Assembly: GCA_019236735.1 (NCBI GenBank)
Contig: JAFAIM010000019.1
Span: 1 to 64,000, forward strand
Direction of reading: 5' to 3'
Length of the DNA stretch: 64,000 bases
From: Burkholderiaceae bacterium
GTDB lineage: Bacteria > Pseudomonadota > Gammaproteobacteria > Burkholderiales > Burkholderiaceae_F
The position numbers and the translations under genes were made by a program. Positions 26,629 through 35,151 of this stretch are shown piece by piece; the stretch's first letter is position 1, and every line of letters begins with the position of its first letter. Below the pieces are notes generated by a model. It saw nothing but the letters and a program-made list of their open reading frames with translations. It was not told the DNA's origin and ran no database searches.

Positions 26629-28140
26629 GTGGAAGCCGCCGTCGACAGTGTTTCAGCCGATTCGGGTGCAAACGTTGACCGGATTTTCAATGCCTTTGCA
26701 CTCGTCGATTCACAGCAAACGCCTGCCGATGCTGCGGCAGAGAAAGCGATCGAGTCGAGCAAGCAACTTGGAGTCGTGAACCCCCGGCGGCTGGCGCAGG
26801 ACGTTGCTCGTCAATCGATGCAGCATCCGGCGCAAGCAGCGGCGCTGCAATCAGCGGTCAGCTCGCAGCTTTCCGAGCGCGACCGCGTCGATTTTGAGCA
26901 CGCGTTAAGTGCGGCACTCGGAGCGGTGGCTGGGGCCGAAGGGGCGCGAGCTGCTGGACCTGAGGGAGTACCCGATCTGCGTTACATTAACCCGGATCAA
27001 GCGGCACATGCTGCGACAACGCAAGCCAACCGTCCGTCGATCCGCGACAACCTCGAATACGGCGGGCTGATACTTCGCGATCCGGCCCGCGGCAACTTCT
27101 ACGCATCCAGACCGACCTCGGGTACGGACCAGACATTTAGCCTCGCCAAGGTACCAGTGCCGCCGAAGGCCGAAGTCGCCGGCAACTACCACACGCACGG
27201 GGACTACTCGGTTGCCGGTCCGAACGGGGAGGCCGTTCGGACGAGAAACCCGGCCTTGGACCGATTCAACAGCGACAATTTTTCCAGCGGCGATATCCGG
27301 GTCTATAACGCCCTCGCTGCAAGGGCGCTCGCTGCAGGAAAGCCGGTTTACAAGGGCTACCTGGGTACGCCGAGCGGCACGCTGCGTCAATACGACCCGG
27401 CCACTGCCACCGATACGACGCTGCGCGCCCCAGCCACGGGCGAATTCGCCATGCATGCTGGCGCAACGGCCGGCGCTTCCGCTCGAGGCGGACTCGTTGG
27501 AGCCGGTGCATCCGCTGCGATCAGTACTGCTCAGGCCCTATGGAGCGGTCAGTTCGGCGCCGGCGAAGCCAAACATATCGCGGCGGAAACTGCGCGCGGT
27601 GGTGGTGGTGGCGCGGCTTTTGCGGTCGCGGAGCGCGCCGCTGCGAACCAGATCAACAACTTCGCTGGCAATGCCGTCGAGCGGGTCGCCACTTCCATCG
27701 GGTCCAAAGTCGGCGCAGCAGACGCCGGCGCCCTGGGGGTCGCCACACGCACGGTCGCCACGCGGCTGGGCGGCGCCGGCGTCGCAGGGGCTGTCATCAG
27801 TGCGGGCTTCTCGGCATATGAGAACCGCGAAGGTCTGATTCATGGCAACTCCAAGGCGATCGGCAGAGTTGCCGGGGATACGGTCGTTGGAGCAGGCGCG
27901 GCGCTTGCCGGCGCCACCGCGGGTGCGATGGCTGGGGCAGCTGCCGGTGCCGCGTTCGGAAGCGTGATCCCGGTCGCAGGCACGGTTGTTGGTGCCGTCG
28001 TCGGCCTCGGCGTAGGCTTTGCGGCAGACTACGTAATGCGCTCCGGCGGCGTCGACAAGGCGGTTGCAAACGTTGTAAGTGGCGGAGTCGATGCGGCCAA
28101 AGCCACCGCACACAAGGTCGCCAGCTGGCTGGGCTTTTAA
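26629..28140 (+). CDS. DUF4329-like domain protein with C-terminal glycine-zipper, candidate secreted toxin/effector
   Basis: 503 residues from GTG 26629, chosen because GCAGGAG lies 6-7 bases upstream; TTG 26614 is the open-frame start. The N-terminal ~120 residues are helical, Ala/Gln-rich and unlike a signal peptide. A DUF4329-like region follows (DNLEYGGLILRDP, then GNYHTHGDYS and FNSDNFSSGDI), with His-x-His as in metal-dependent JAB-like or toxin-associated domains. The C-terminal 230 residues are Gly/Ala-rich with glycine-zipper helices (GAGAALAGATAGAMAGAA) able to enter membranes. Such combinations occur in polymorphic toxins and secreted effectors. The small gene 19 bases downstream may be its partner. 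Function is inferred only. Confidence 0.7.
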   Translation: MEAAVDSVSADSGANVDRIFNAFALVDSQQTPADAAAEKAIESSKQLGVVNPRRLAQDVARQSMQHPAQAAALQSAVSSQLSERDRVDFEHALSAALGAVAGAEGARAAGPEGVPDLRYINPDQAAHAATTQANRPSIRDNLEYGGLILRDPARGNFYASRPTSGTDQTFSLAKVPVPPKAEVAGNYHTHGDYSVAGPNGEAVRTRNPALDRFNSDNFSSGDIRVYNALAARALAAGKPVYKGYLGTPSGTLRQYDPATATDTTLRAPATGEFAMHAGATAGASARGGLVGAGASAAISTAQALWSGQFGAGEAKHIAAETARGGGGGAAFAVAERAAANQINNFAGNAVERVATSIGSKVGAADAGALGVATRTVATRLGGAGVAGAVISAGFSAYENREGLIHGNSKAIGRVAGDTVVGAGAALAGATAGAMAGAAAGAAFGSVIPVAGTVVGAVVGLGVGFAADYVMRSGGVDKAVANVVSGGVDAAKATAHKVASWLGF

Positions 28141-28159
28141 TGGGTAGGATGTATGCGGC

Positions 28160-28429
28160 ATGAGCAAGCCGCCCGAGACTTCGCTACCCGGACCGCAGAC
28201 GCGGGCCGTCGCCGTCGCATACGCGGAGTTTGCGAAAAGCTCTGACCGTCTGATCGAGCGTTACCAAGTTCTCGTGACGACACACGACGACAGCTTTGAA
28301 GTCGTCTTTGTCCCTGACCCTGATCCCGGGGTTACGGTTCTCGGCGGCAGGACCTCTGCCGGGCCGGAAATGCACTTCTGGGTTTCGCGAAGCGACTATT
28401 CGCTGCTCAAGTCGTCGTTCGCCCGCTGA
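28160..28429 (+). CDS. Small protein, candidate immunity/partner of the DUF4329 protein
   Basis: 89 residues, no signal peptide. After a helical segment (VAYAEFAKSSDRLIERY) it alternates strands (YQVLVTTHDDSFEVVFVP) and ends GGRTSAGPEMHFWVSRSDY. This resembles small immunity or toxin-adjacent proteins, a resemblance I cannot verify. It starts 19 bases after the DUF4329 gene on the same strand. The ribosome-binding site is poor. Confidence 0.55.
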   Translation: MSKPPETSLPGPQTRAVAVAYAEFAKSSDRLIERYQVLVTTHDDSFEVVFVPDPDPGVTVLGGRTSAGPEMHFWVSRSDYSLLKSSFAR

Positions 28430-28454
28430 GCGCGTCAGAATTTCCAACGAGCCT

Positions 28455-28484
28455 GGGGCTTGCGCCGTTTCAGCGCAAGACCCC
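28455..28484. terminator. Strong GC-rich hairpin between convergent genes
   Basis: GGGGCTTGCGC pairs with GCGCAAGACCCC (one bulged A) around a 7-base loop. It lies 25 bases after the + strand partner gene and before the 3' end of the OmpA gene on the other strand. It probably stops transcription from both sides, though a T-tract is absent. Confidence 0.55.
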
Positions 28485-28578
28485 GGGTCGCCCCCATCAC
28501 AGACCTCCTAGTTCGTCTCGGTGGTGGCAGTAGCTGCGCCGCTGTCGTTCCCGATCGTCAGCTGCACCGAAACGCAAG

Positions 28579-29130
28579 CTAGCCGCCGCGAAACTGGACG
28601 CGCCGATTCTCGGCGGCGTCGGGTTGGGTTCCGGGCAACGGCCTTTGCCGTCCGAACCCGATTTCCTTCAGGCGATTCGGGTCGATGCCCTGCGTGCCCA
28701 CGAGATAGTCCTTGACCGCCGTTGCCCGACGCAGCGAAAGAGCGAGGTTGTACTCGTCGGTGCCGATCGCGTCCGTGTGCCCTTCGATGACTACGTTCCG
28801 CGACGCCGGTAGCCGACGAATACCCTCCGCGATCGCGTCGAGCTGCTTCTTGGCGACCGGGAAGATTTCCGACGAATCGAACGCAAAGCGAATCGGAATC
28901 GACAGGGCCTCGGCGCGCTGCGGAGCAGGTTCGACTGGCGCGGCGCGGTCGACCAGTTCTCTGATCGAACGCGTCAGCCCGGGCGCGGGTGCGGTCTCGG
29001 GGGCGAGGATCCGAGCCACTTCGTCCGGATCGATATTGTCGTTATCGCGGTAGGCGGCGACGTTCTCGGCACGCGCAGCGGGCAGCATGGCCGCCAATAC
29101 GATCATCGCAATGAGGGTTTTGCGCTTCAT
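28579..29130 (-). CDS. OmpA C-terminal-domain protein (periplasmic)
   Basis: 183 residues with a signal peptide (about 1-21). There is no beta-barrel: after a short linker the OmpA peptidoglycan-binding domain begins near residue 75 (PIRFAFDSSEIFP), with IEGHTDAIGTDEYNLALS and a closing AENRRVQF. It would bind peptidoglycan from the periplasm. It is the last gene of the run that contains the caspase-like protein, 104 bases after it; elsewhere in the window the same two domains are fused (35152-37290). Confidence 0.9.
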   Translation of the reverse strand: MKRKTLIAMIVLAAMLPAARAENVAAYRDNDNIDPDEVARILAPETAPAPGLTRSIRELVDRAAPVEPAPQRAEALSIPIRFAFDSSEIFPVAKKQLDAIAEGIRRLPASRNVVIEGHTDAIGTDEYNLALSLRRATAVKDYLVGTQGIDPNRLKEIGFGRQRPLPGTQPDAAENRRVQFRGG

Positions 29131-29234
29131 CGTGATATTCCTTAAGGAATGGCGGATAAAAATGAGTTGCAGTCCACGCCCGTCCGGTTCAATTCACGGC
29201 TAATACAAATGAATGCGAATCGGCCGGTTAGCGG

Positions 29235-30125
29235 TCAGCCCGCGGTGTCGTCGCACTCGCCTCCGCGGTCAGCCTGGAAGCAAAAATCTGCCGTCAAGCT
29301 TGACGACACCCACGGAACCTGGAGGCGTCCAGTCTCGCGCGCAACTTCGATCCGGACGCGCTTGAACATTCGCTCGATCGCCAGCCCTGGCGTCGGCAGT
29401 TGTTGCAGCAGATACCTCGCGTAGATGCTGTGCTCGCCGCGCGGCCCGTCGAAGGCAACACCTCCCGGGGACGTCGAGAACGCCACGAGCGTTCCGACCG
29501 GAGCCTCCAGCGCGGCGAGGCCAGAGGGCGTCAAGCCACGGAACTTCCAGCGGCGCCCGTCCGGCCCGACGATGACGCCACCCGTGAAGGGATTGGCCCG
29601 GCAGGCGTCCAGGATCACGACGTTGATGCCGTGCTTGACTTCGCCCAGGCGGTCGACGAACTCGGTCGCATTGGCCGCCGCCGCCGGAATGTCGGATTCG
29701 TTCGTCGGCTTGGCGTCGACCGGCAGCAGGTAGTTCCGCCCATTGGTTTGAACGCCATGGCCAGCGTAGAACAGGACGCGCACCGCGCTCTGATCTGCCG
29801 CCATCGCAAACTGTCGCAGACTCTCGATTAGCTCGCGCCGCGACGTGTCGGTCTTCAGATCGACGGCGAATCCAAGGCCGGTGAGTGCTGAGGCGACGGC
29901 ACGGGCATCGATGACGGGGTTCTTCAGGGGCGCGATCTTGTACGCGCTGTTGCCGATGACGAGTGCCGATCTGCGCACGCTGCTGACATCGTTGCCGGCG
30001 AGCGCGGTGAATGCGAAGGCCGGCACCATGGGCAGACCGGCGGCACCAACCAGGATCCGAAGGAAGCGCCGCCGGCCGCAGGCGACTGGCAAAATCGACG
30101 CGGATGTCATCGTGGTGCCCTTCAT
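29235..30125 (-). CDS. Caspase-family (C14-like) protein with Tat-type signal
   Basis: 296 residues. The N terminus has a twin-arginine motif (RRRFLR) before a hydrophobic stretch, so the Tat route to the periplasm is likely. The caspase p20-like domain begins at RRSALVIGNSAYK. The dyad is His123 (YAGHG) and Cys175 (LDACR). GLAIERMFKRVRIEVA and a VPWVSSSL segment are shared with the second caspase-like protein. ATG 30110 with AAGG upstream is an alternative start. It starts 5 bases after the anti-sigma stop, placing it where the subtilase sits in the other triad. Confidence 0.9.
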   Translation of the reverse strand: MKGTTMTSASILPVACGRRRFLRILVGAAGLPMVPAFAFTALAGNDVSSVRRSALVIGNSAYKIAPLKNPVIDARAVASALTGLGFAVDLKTDTSRRELIESLRQFAMAADQSAVRVLFYAGHGVQTNGRNYLLPVDAKPTNESDIPAAAANATEFVDRLGEVKHGINVVILDACRANPFTGGVIVGPDGRRWKFRGLTPSGLAALEAPVGTLVAFSTSPGGVAFDGPRGEHSIYARYLLQQLPTPGLAIERMFKRVRIEVARETGRLQVPWVSSSLTADFCFQADRGGECDDTAG

Positions 30126-30129
30126 CGGT

Positions 30130-30768
30130 TCAGTAGGTGGTCGGCAGACTCGCGACGATCTCGACGGCTGCGACGATGCGCTCGGATTTCAAGCGAGCCA
30201 CTGCAGCGTTCTCGGCGCCGCGCGGTACCTGCACGTAGTAGTCCCCGAGTTGCCCAGGTCCGCCAACGAGGCTGCCCTGAATGGCGCTGAGCAGCAATCG
30301 AATGTCGGCCTCTTTGGCGTCCGGTGCAAAATTCACTCGCAACAGGCGGCTGTCGTTCGCAGCCTCGGCGCGCAAGGCGCGAATCTGCTGCGAATCCTCC
30401 TGCGCATGGTGCGTGAGCACGTAAATGGAGGCGCTTTGCGCGACGATGACACCCACCACCGCAACGCCCGCAATCGGCCGCGCGAGGGCTACGACCGATC
30501 CGAAACCGCGGGCGCCCAGCAGGCTGCGAATTCGGTCGACCAGGGTTGCGCGATCCGCTCGTATGCGCTGGAGGGTTCGCGCTAGACCGAGATCCGGCGC
30601 GACGTCGCTCACCGGCTGCGCGATACTCGACTGCATTTCGCGAAGCCACTTTAGCTCGGTCCGCGCGTCGCCGTCGCCGGCGAGGCAACGATCGACCCAC
30701 TCGCGGTCTTCGTCCGTCAGCGTGCCGTTCACGTACCACGGCAGGAGCTCGGAAAGTCGAAGGTTCAT
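30130..30768 (-). CDS. Transmembrane anti-sigma factor with prodomain-like periplasmic domain (caspase triad)
   Basis: 212 residues from ATG 30768, overlapping the sigma stop by 4 bases. The cytoplasmic part (LSELLPWYVNGTLTDEDREW) matches anti-sigma N termini but lacks the HxxxCxxC zinc motif of its paralogue at 14008. One membrane helix spans about 92-118. The periplasmic domain (142-205) aligns without gaps to residues 146-208 of the 14008 protein: LxVxFxP, GP, Tyr and Leu at identical spacing. The next gene encodes the caspase-like protein, suggesting the two interact across the membrane; that is inference. Confidence 0.83.
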   Translation of the reverse strand: MNLRLSELLPWYVNGTLTDEDREWVDRCLAGDGDARTELKWLREMQSSIAQPVSDVAPDLGLARTLQRIRADRATLVDRIRSLLGARGFGSVVALARPIAGVAVVGVIVAQSASIYVLTHHAQEDSQQIRALRAEAANDSRLLRVNFAPDAKEADIRLLLSAIQGSLVGGPGQLGDYYVQVPRGAENAAVARLKSERIVAAVEIVASLPTTY

Positions 30769-31352
30769 GAGCTCACTCCGCTGTTGGCACCCTCGCGCTC
30801 GATCAGCAGACGGAGGCAGTTCTTGATGCGCTGGCGTGCGTGATACAGGCGGGTCTTCACCGTGTTTTCGGGAACGCCTTGCAGGTGCGCGACATCCGCC
30901 AGTGAGCACCCCTGGTAGAAGACAAGTTGCAGGCATTCCCTGTGCTCTTGCGACAGCTTTCGGATGCAAGCCTGCACGCCTTCCCGACGCTGTTTCGCGG
31001 CGAGTTCGGCGAAACCCTCGGGTGCGAGCTCGTCGACCTCGGTCTCCGCCACTTCATCGAGGTCGTCATGCAATTCATCGGCGCGCCTGGAACGGTGAAC
31101 GAGCAACGCCTTGTTTCGCGCAATTCCGATCAGCCAGGTGCTGAACAGCGAATCACCGCGAAATCGTGCTGCACAGCGCCAGACCTCGTGCATCGTGTCC
31201 ACCAGAACCTCCTCGGCCCGATCCCGTTCCTTCAACATGTACAGCGCGTAGGCGAATACGCGACGACTAAACGCTCGGTAGATCGTCTCGAACGCCGCCT
31301 CGTCCTGGCGGGCGATTCGACTCAGGAGCTGCCTGGCTTTCGCGTCGTCCAT
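30765..31352 (-). CDS. RNA polymerase sigma factor, ECF subfamily (caspase triad)
   Basis: 195 residues. Region 2 has AEEVLVDTMHEVWRCAARFRG and STWLIGIARNKALL; region 4 ends ENTVKTRLYHARQRIK. These segments match the 13415 sigma factor closely. The gene overlaps the end of the upstream regulator gene by 31 bases and the anti-sigma start by 4, so all three appear on one transcript. Target promoters are not identifiable by eye. Confidence 0.92.
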   Translation of the reverse strand: MDDAKARQLLSRIARQDEAAFETIYRAFSRRVFAYALYMLKERDRAEEVLVDTMHEVWRCAARFRGDSLFSTWLIGIARNKALLVHRSRRADELHDDLDEVAETEVDELAPEGFAELAAKQRREGVQACIRKLSQEHRECLQLVFYQGCSLADVAHLQGVPENTVKTRLYHARQRIKNCLRLLIEREGANSGVSS

Positions 31353-34012
31353 GGGTTGCGGTTTGGCCGCCGGGAGTTCAGTCTTTTTTCAGGTTTTCGA
31401 AAGGCCGAGGCCGTTCGAGGATTCGACAGGGCGCGGCCAGTGGCGTGGAGCAATTCCTCGCGGGCGAGCGCCACCGTGCACGCCTGTTCGGGATTCAGGC
31501 GGGCACCGGCTTCGATCGCTGCCTCGAGGCTCTCGGCGCCGATACGTCCGACCAGGATTTCGCGTACGCGCACACGGGTGACCTCGACTCCGGGCTCGCG
31601 TGTTCGGAAATTCGTCTGTTCGGCGTGCGCCGCGTCTGCATAACCGGCCAGCAAGGCCGCAGCGGCGACACGATCCTCGAGCGCGGCGAGCAGCGCCAGG
31701 GCATCCAGTGCGCGGTGAAGGTACGACCATCCGAGGAGATGGTCGACCGCGATGAATTCCTCCGCAGCGGCGCGCGCTTCCTCGATCGAACTGCCGAGCA
31801 CCGCGGCGTTCAGGTACACCGCGTACGCCGCCGACAGCCGGCGCAGGTTGCGTCGGCTGCGGAATCGCGACACCAGCTCTCGCCCGGCCATCAGGGCAGC
31901 GTCGACGTCTCCGGAAGCCAAGGACAATTCGGCCAGCTGGTACAAAAACGACGAAACGAGGTCGTCGGCGCCGGTGGCGATCGCCAGTTGAGTTTGTTCC
32001 TCGAGCAGGCGGCGCGCTTCGTCGAGGCGACCTCCCGCCTTTGACACCATGACCTCGCCAGCGCGGCGCAGCAAAAGCAGCCGTGGCGGCCATCCGGGGT
32101 GCTCGAGCAGGCGCATTTCCGCGAGCGCTGCAGACGCTTTTTGCTCCCTGGCGCGTTGGCTATGAGCAAGGTGATGAAGTGCGATGTAGGTTTCGCGGTG
32201 ATCGTCGCTGTCGCGACTCAACTCCCGCGCGCGCAGCGCCGCGGTGCGCGAGACCTTGTCGGGTCGATCCGCGAAGACGGCAGCGCGCGAATTCCAGTAG
32301 CGGGCGGCGAGGGACGGGGCGACGTCGCTCGAGACGTGGTCCAACACGAGGTCCGACAGTCGGCGACCCTCTACGAGCGATGAAACTAGCAGCAGGAGGT
32401 GTGCCGACGCGGCCACGAGCGAAACGGCGAGCGCGGGCTGGTGATCGGAAGACCAGTCGATTGCTGCGCGCAGATTGTCGAGCTCCGGCTCGTAGCGGCT
32501 GCGGAACGCCGCGTCCGACAACAGCCAGCGGTCGTCGGAGGCGCAGTCGAACAGCACCTGCATTGCTTCGGCGTGTTTCGCGCGAAACCGCGCTTCTTCG
32601 CCGACTTCGGCAAGTCGCATCTGTGCGTAGCTGCGACCGGTCTCGAGCAGGACGTAACGGGGATTGTCGCCGCCGGTCGCAACGACCAACGAATGATCGA
32701 TCAGCTCGCCGATCACGTCCACGACCGTCCACTCGTCGATTCGATCGTCGGCGACAACGGTTCGCGCAGCCTCGAGCGAAAAGCTCCCGGTGAACACCGC
32801 AAGTCGGCGAAAAACGACCTTTTGCTGCTTCGTGAGAAGCCCGTGGCTCCAGTCAAGGGCCGCTAGCAGAGTCTGCTGTCGAGATGGAGCAGCACGATCG
32901 CCCGAGACGAGAAGCTGAAACCTTTGATCCAGATGTTCGGCGACACCCGAAACTCCGAGCAGTGGCACTCGAGCGGCAGCGAGCTCGATGGCGAGGGCCA
33001 CGCCGTCCAACTTGCGGCAGATTTCGACGACGGTCGCGACGGTTCCACTGGCCAGCTCGAAGCGCCGATCGGCGGCGGCGGCACGTTCGCAAAACAGGGC
33101 AACGGCGCCAAATTCGCGGGCCTCACGCTCGTCGACGGGTGTATCCGGGACCTGCAGCGATGCGAGGCGGTAGACGCGCTCGTGTGCGGCTTTCAGTGGG
33201 GCCTGACTCGTCACCAGCAAAGTGACGTTCGGGGCGGCGTCGAGCACGGCCTGCACAATGCCCCGCACCGCATCGCTCACGTGCTCCGCATTGTCGATCA
33301 CGAGCAGCAGCGACAGGGGGCGCAATGCGGTGGCCAGCCCGGCAACAGGATCAGAGCCGTGGCCGGCCGTGACACGCGCGGCGGCCGCAATCGAATTGGC
33401 TACGAGCGCCGGGTCCGAAACCGCTGCAAGCTCGACCCAGACCGCGCCGTGGTGGAAGCGGTTCCGCCCGGCGCTGGCGACCGCAAGGGCGACCGTTTGA
33501 GCGAGTCGTGTCTTGCCAATGCCGCCGGGACCCGTGATCGTCACGAGCCGCAGCGTTTGCAGCAGATGCGTCAATGCCGCAACGTCGTCATCGCGCCCGA
33601 TCAGCGGGGTGGCCAGAGCCGGAACGTTGGACGTCAACTCGGCTGCCGGCGCCGCCGCGGGGGATGCTGCGTCGGCGGCCCGATCTCGCGCTTCCGCACC
33701 CTGCAATTCGAGCATGAAGCGATAACCACGCCCAGGCACGGTGGCAATCGCTCCTCGGCCGAGGATCCGCCGCAACGCGGAGATCTGGACCTGGAGGTTG
33801 TTCTCCTCCACCGCCGCTTGCGGCCAGACAGCGTCGAGCAGATCGTTCTTCGTGACGAGGTGCCCTGCCCGCTCGATGAGTGTCTGCAGAACATCGAACG
33901 CCTTCGGGGTGATCGCGCATGCGGCGCCGTCAACGATCAGCAAACGTTCGGACGGAATGAGCTCGAACGACCCGAACCGGTAGTGGAGAGCAGAAGCGGC
34001 GGCAACAGACAT
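31322..34012 (-). CDS. OmpR-type winged-helix regulator fused to a STAND/NB-ARC-like ATPase
   Basis: 896 residues. The N terminus (about 10-105) is a Trans_Reg_C-type winged helix ending VPGRGYRFML, with no receiver domain. An ATPase follows: Walker A GPGGIGKT at 161-168, Walker B LLLVIDN at about 236-241, then a NB-ARC-like region (CRKLDGVALAIELAAARVPLL). The C-terminal ~400 residues look like TPR-type helical repeats. Such proteins (AfsR- or CadC-like architectures) sense ligands with the repeat part and control promoters by ATP-driven assembly. It is 9 bases after the FecR-domain gene and overlaps the sigma gene. It could control the caspase or type III genes; this is not shown. Confidence 0.86.
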   Translation of the reverse strand: MSVAAASALHYRFGSFELIPSERLLIVDGAACAITPKAFDVLQTLIERAGHLVTKNDLLDAVWPQAAVEENNLQVQISALRRILGRGAIATVPGRGYRFMLELQGAEARDRAADAASPAAAPAAELTSNVPALATPLIGRDDDVAALTHLLQTLRLVTITGPGGIGKTRLAQTVALAVASAGRNRFHHGAVWVELAAVSDPALVANSIAAAARVTAGHGSDPVAGLATALRPLSLLLVIDNAEHVSDAVRGIVQAVLDAAPNVTLLVTSQAPLKAAHERVYRLASLQVPDTPVDEREAREFGAVALFCERAAAADRRFELASGTVATVVEICRKLDGVALAIELAAARVPLLGVSGVAEHLDQRFQLLVSGDRAAPSRQQTLLAALDWSHGLLTKQQKVVFRRLAVFTGSFSLEAARTVVADDRIDEWTVVDVIGELIDHSLVVATGGDNPRYVLLETGRSYAQMRLAEVGEEARFRAKHAEAMQVLFDCASDDRWLLSDAAFRSRYEPELDNLRAAIDWSSDHQPALAVSLVAASAHLLLLVSSLVEGRRLSDLVLDHVSSDVAPSLAARYWNSRAAVFADRPDKVSRTAALRARELSRDSDDHRETYIALHHLAHSQRAREQKASAALAEMRLLEHPGWPPRLLLLRRAGEVMVSKAGGRLDEARRLLEEQTQLAIATGADDLVSSFLYQLAELSLASGDVDAALMAGRELVSRFRSRRNLRRLSAAYAVYLNAAVLGSSIEEARAAAEEFIAVDHLLGWSYLHRALDALALLAALEDRVAAAALLAGYADAAHAEQTNFRTREPGVEVTRVRVREILVGRIGAESLEAAIEAGARLNPEQACTVALAREELLHATGRALSNPRTASAFRKPEKRLNSRRPNRNPWTTRKPGSS

Positions 34013-34021
34013 TGCGAGCGA

Positions 34022-34900
34022 CTATTCCGAAGAGGGTTTGACCGGTCGATGGTCGTTGCCATCCGCCGGAGTGGATTCACAGCAGTCCGGATAGAGCACG
34101 GGAAACCACTCCGGATGCGCCGCCAGATTCGCGATCAAACTGGCGCGAAACGCGGGATCGTTCGCTTTCACTTCCCACACGCGCACCAAACGGTGCCCCA
34201 AATCGCGGTCGTTCAACCAGGCCTCGACATCGCTGTAATTGAAAGTCCCGGAATAGCGCGGAACGACCCGACGCTCGGCGAAGAGCGGCAGACGGGCGGG
34301 AAGCGAGTCGCGAAATGGCGCCGGCACCGCGGCGACGAACGCGGCCGGTGGTCGGGGTGCGGGGACTGGCGCTTTCTGACCTTTCAACTCTACGTACTCG
34401 CCGTCTTGAAGTTCTGTTGAGGTGCCGAAGCGGCGGTCGAGCACTCGAGCCTGACCGGATTCGACGAAAAGCATTGAAGTATCGCCCGCGACGCGAATGA
34501 CATCAGCACCTTTCCAGTCCGTAATATCCATTCGCGGTGACGCGACGCTGACAACTTGGCGCGCTGCTTCGCCACGACCGGTCAGTTTCAGCCAGCCGCT
34601 CAGCAGATATAGAGCGGGGCGGGCGCTGCCGGTCGACGCATACGATCCCAGCATCAGCCGTGTGCCCGAGCCCAGATCGAGAATCGGTCCGGGCGCATAT
34701 TCGATCTGAAGGAACGTCCCGGCTGCGGTTTCCACGACGTCATCGATCTGTAATCGGACGCCCTCTGCAGCGGCCAGCCGCGAACCTCCGCGCAAAATCG
34801 CGGCATTCCCCTCGAGAATCGTAATCGTCGGGGCGCTTTCGGCCCCGAACGCCAACGCTGGAATTGCCAACAGCGTGGCCACCAGGCTCCCGAGACGCAT
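34022..34900 (-). CDS. FecR-domain periplasmic protein
   Basis: 292 residues from ATG 34900, with GGAGGGAAG upstream; the open frame extends to 35041. A signal peptide (MRLGSLVATLLAIPALAFGAE) precedes a FecR-type domain (ITILEGNAAILRGGSRLAAAEGV, then ALYLLSGWLKLTG). The C-terminal part ends with a segment rich in Trp/Asp (YSDVEAWLNDRDLGHRL). FecR domains often sense envelope signals or bind peptidoglycan-linked partners. First gene of the minus-strand regulatory run and divergent from the caspase-OmpA fusion. Confidence 0.75.
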   Translation of the reverse strand: MRLGSLVATLLAIPALAFGAESAPTITILEGNAAILRGGSRLAAAEGVRLQIDDVVETAAGTFLQIEYAPGPILDLGSGTRLMLGSYASTGSARPALYLLSGWLKLTGRGEAARQVVSVASPRMDITDWKGADVIRVAGDTSMLFVESGQARVLDRRFGTSTELQDGEYVELKGQKAPVPAPRPPAAFVAAVPAPFRDSLPARLPLFAERRVVPRYSGTFNYSDVEAWLNDRDLGHRLVRVWEVKANDPAFRASLIANLAAHPEWFPVLYPDCCESTPADGNDHRPVKPSSE

Positions 34901-35151
34901 CGCCTTCTTCCCTCCAGTTTGGCCCTGCTGCGAGCGCGGCGATTTGCAGTCGGAGATCGTGCCCCGACTTGGCGACGAAATTTTCGCGCGGGAACGACCA
35001 ACCGCAAGATTACTTTCGTCACCTGGAGTGACTTTCGTCATGTCGTTTTCAGACTCCTTTCAGGCCCACAAAAGGACTGCGTGGGCTGGCTCGCACAGAA
35101 TCGGCCCCGTGGTTTCAGCACCGGCGATCCATCCGAGGGCAGAGGGAGCCA
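34901..35151. promoter_or_regulatory. Divergent intergenic region between FecR and caspase-OmpA operons
   Basis: 251 bases separate two divergently transcribed runs, one ending at the OmpA gene, one entering the type III genes. Promoters for both must lie here. No plant-pathogen PIP box (TTCG-N15-TTCG) was seen. It is the likeliest site for the regulator or sigma factors encoded in the adjacent operon to act. Confidence 0.4.
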
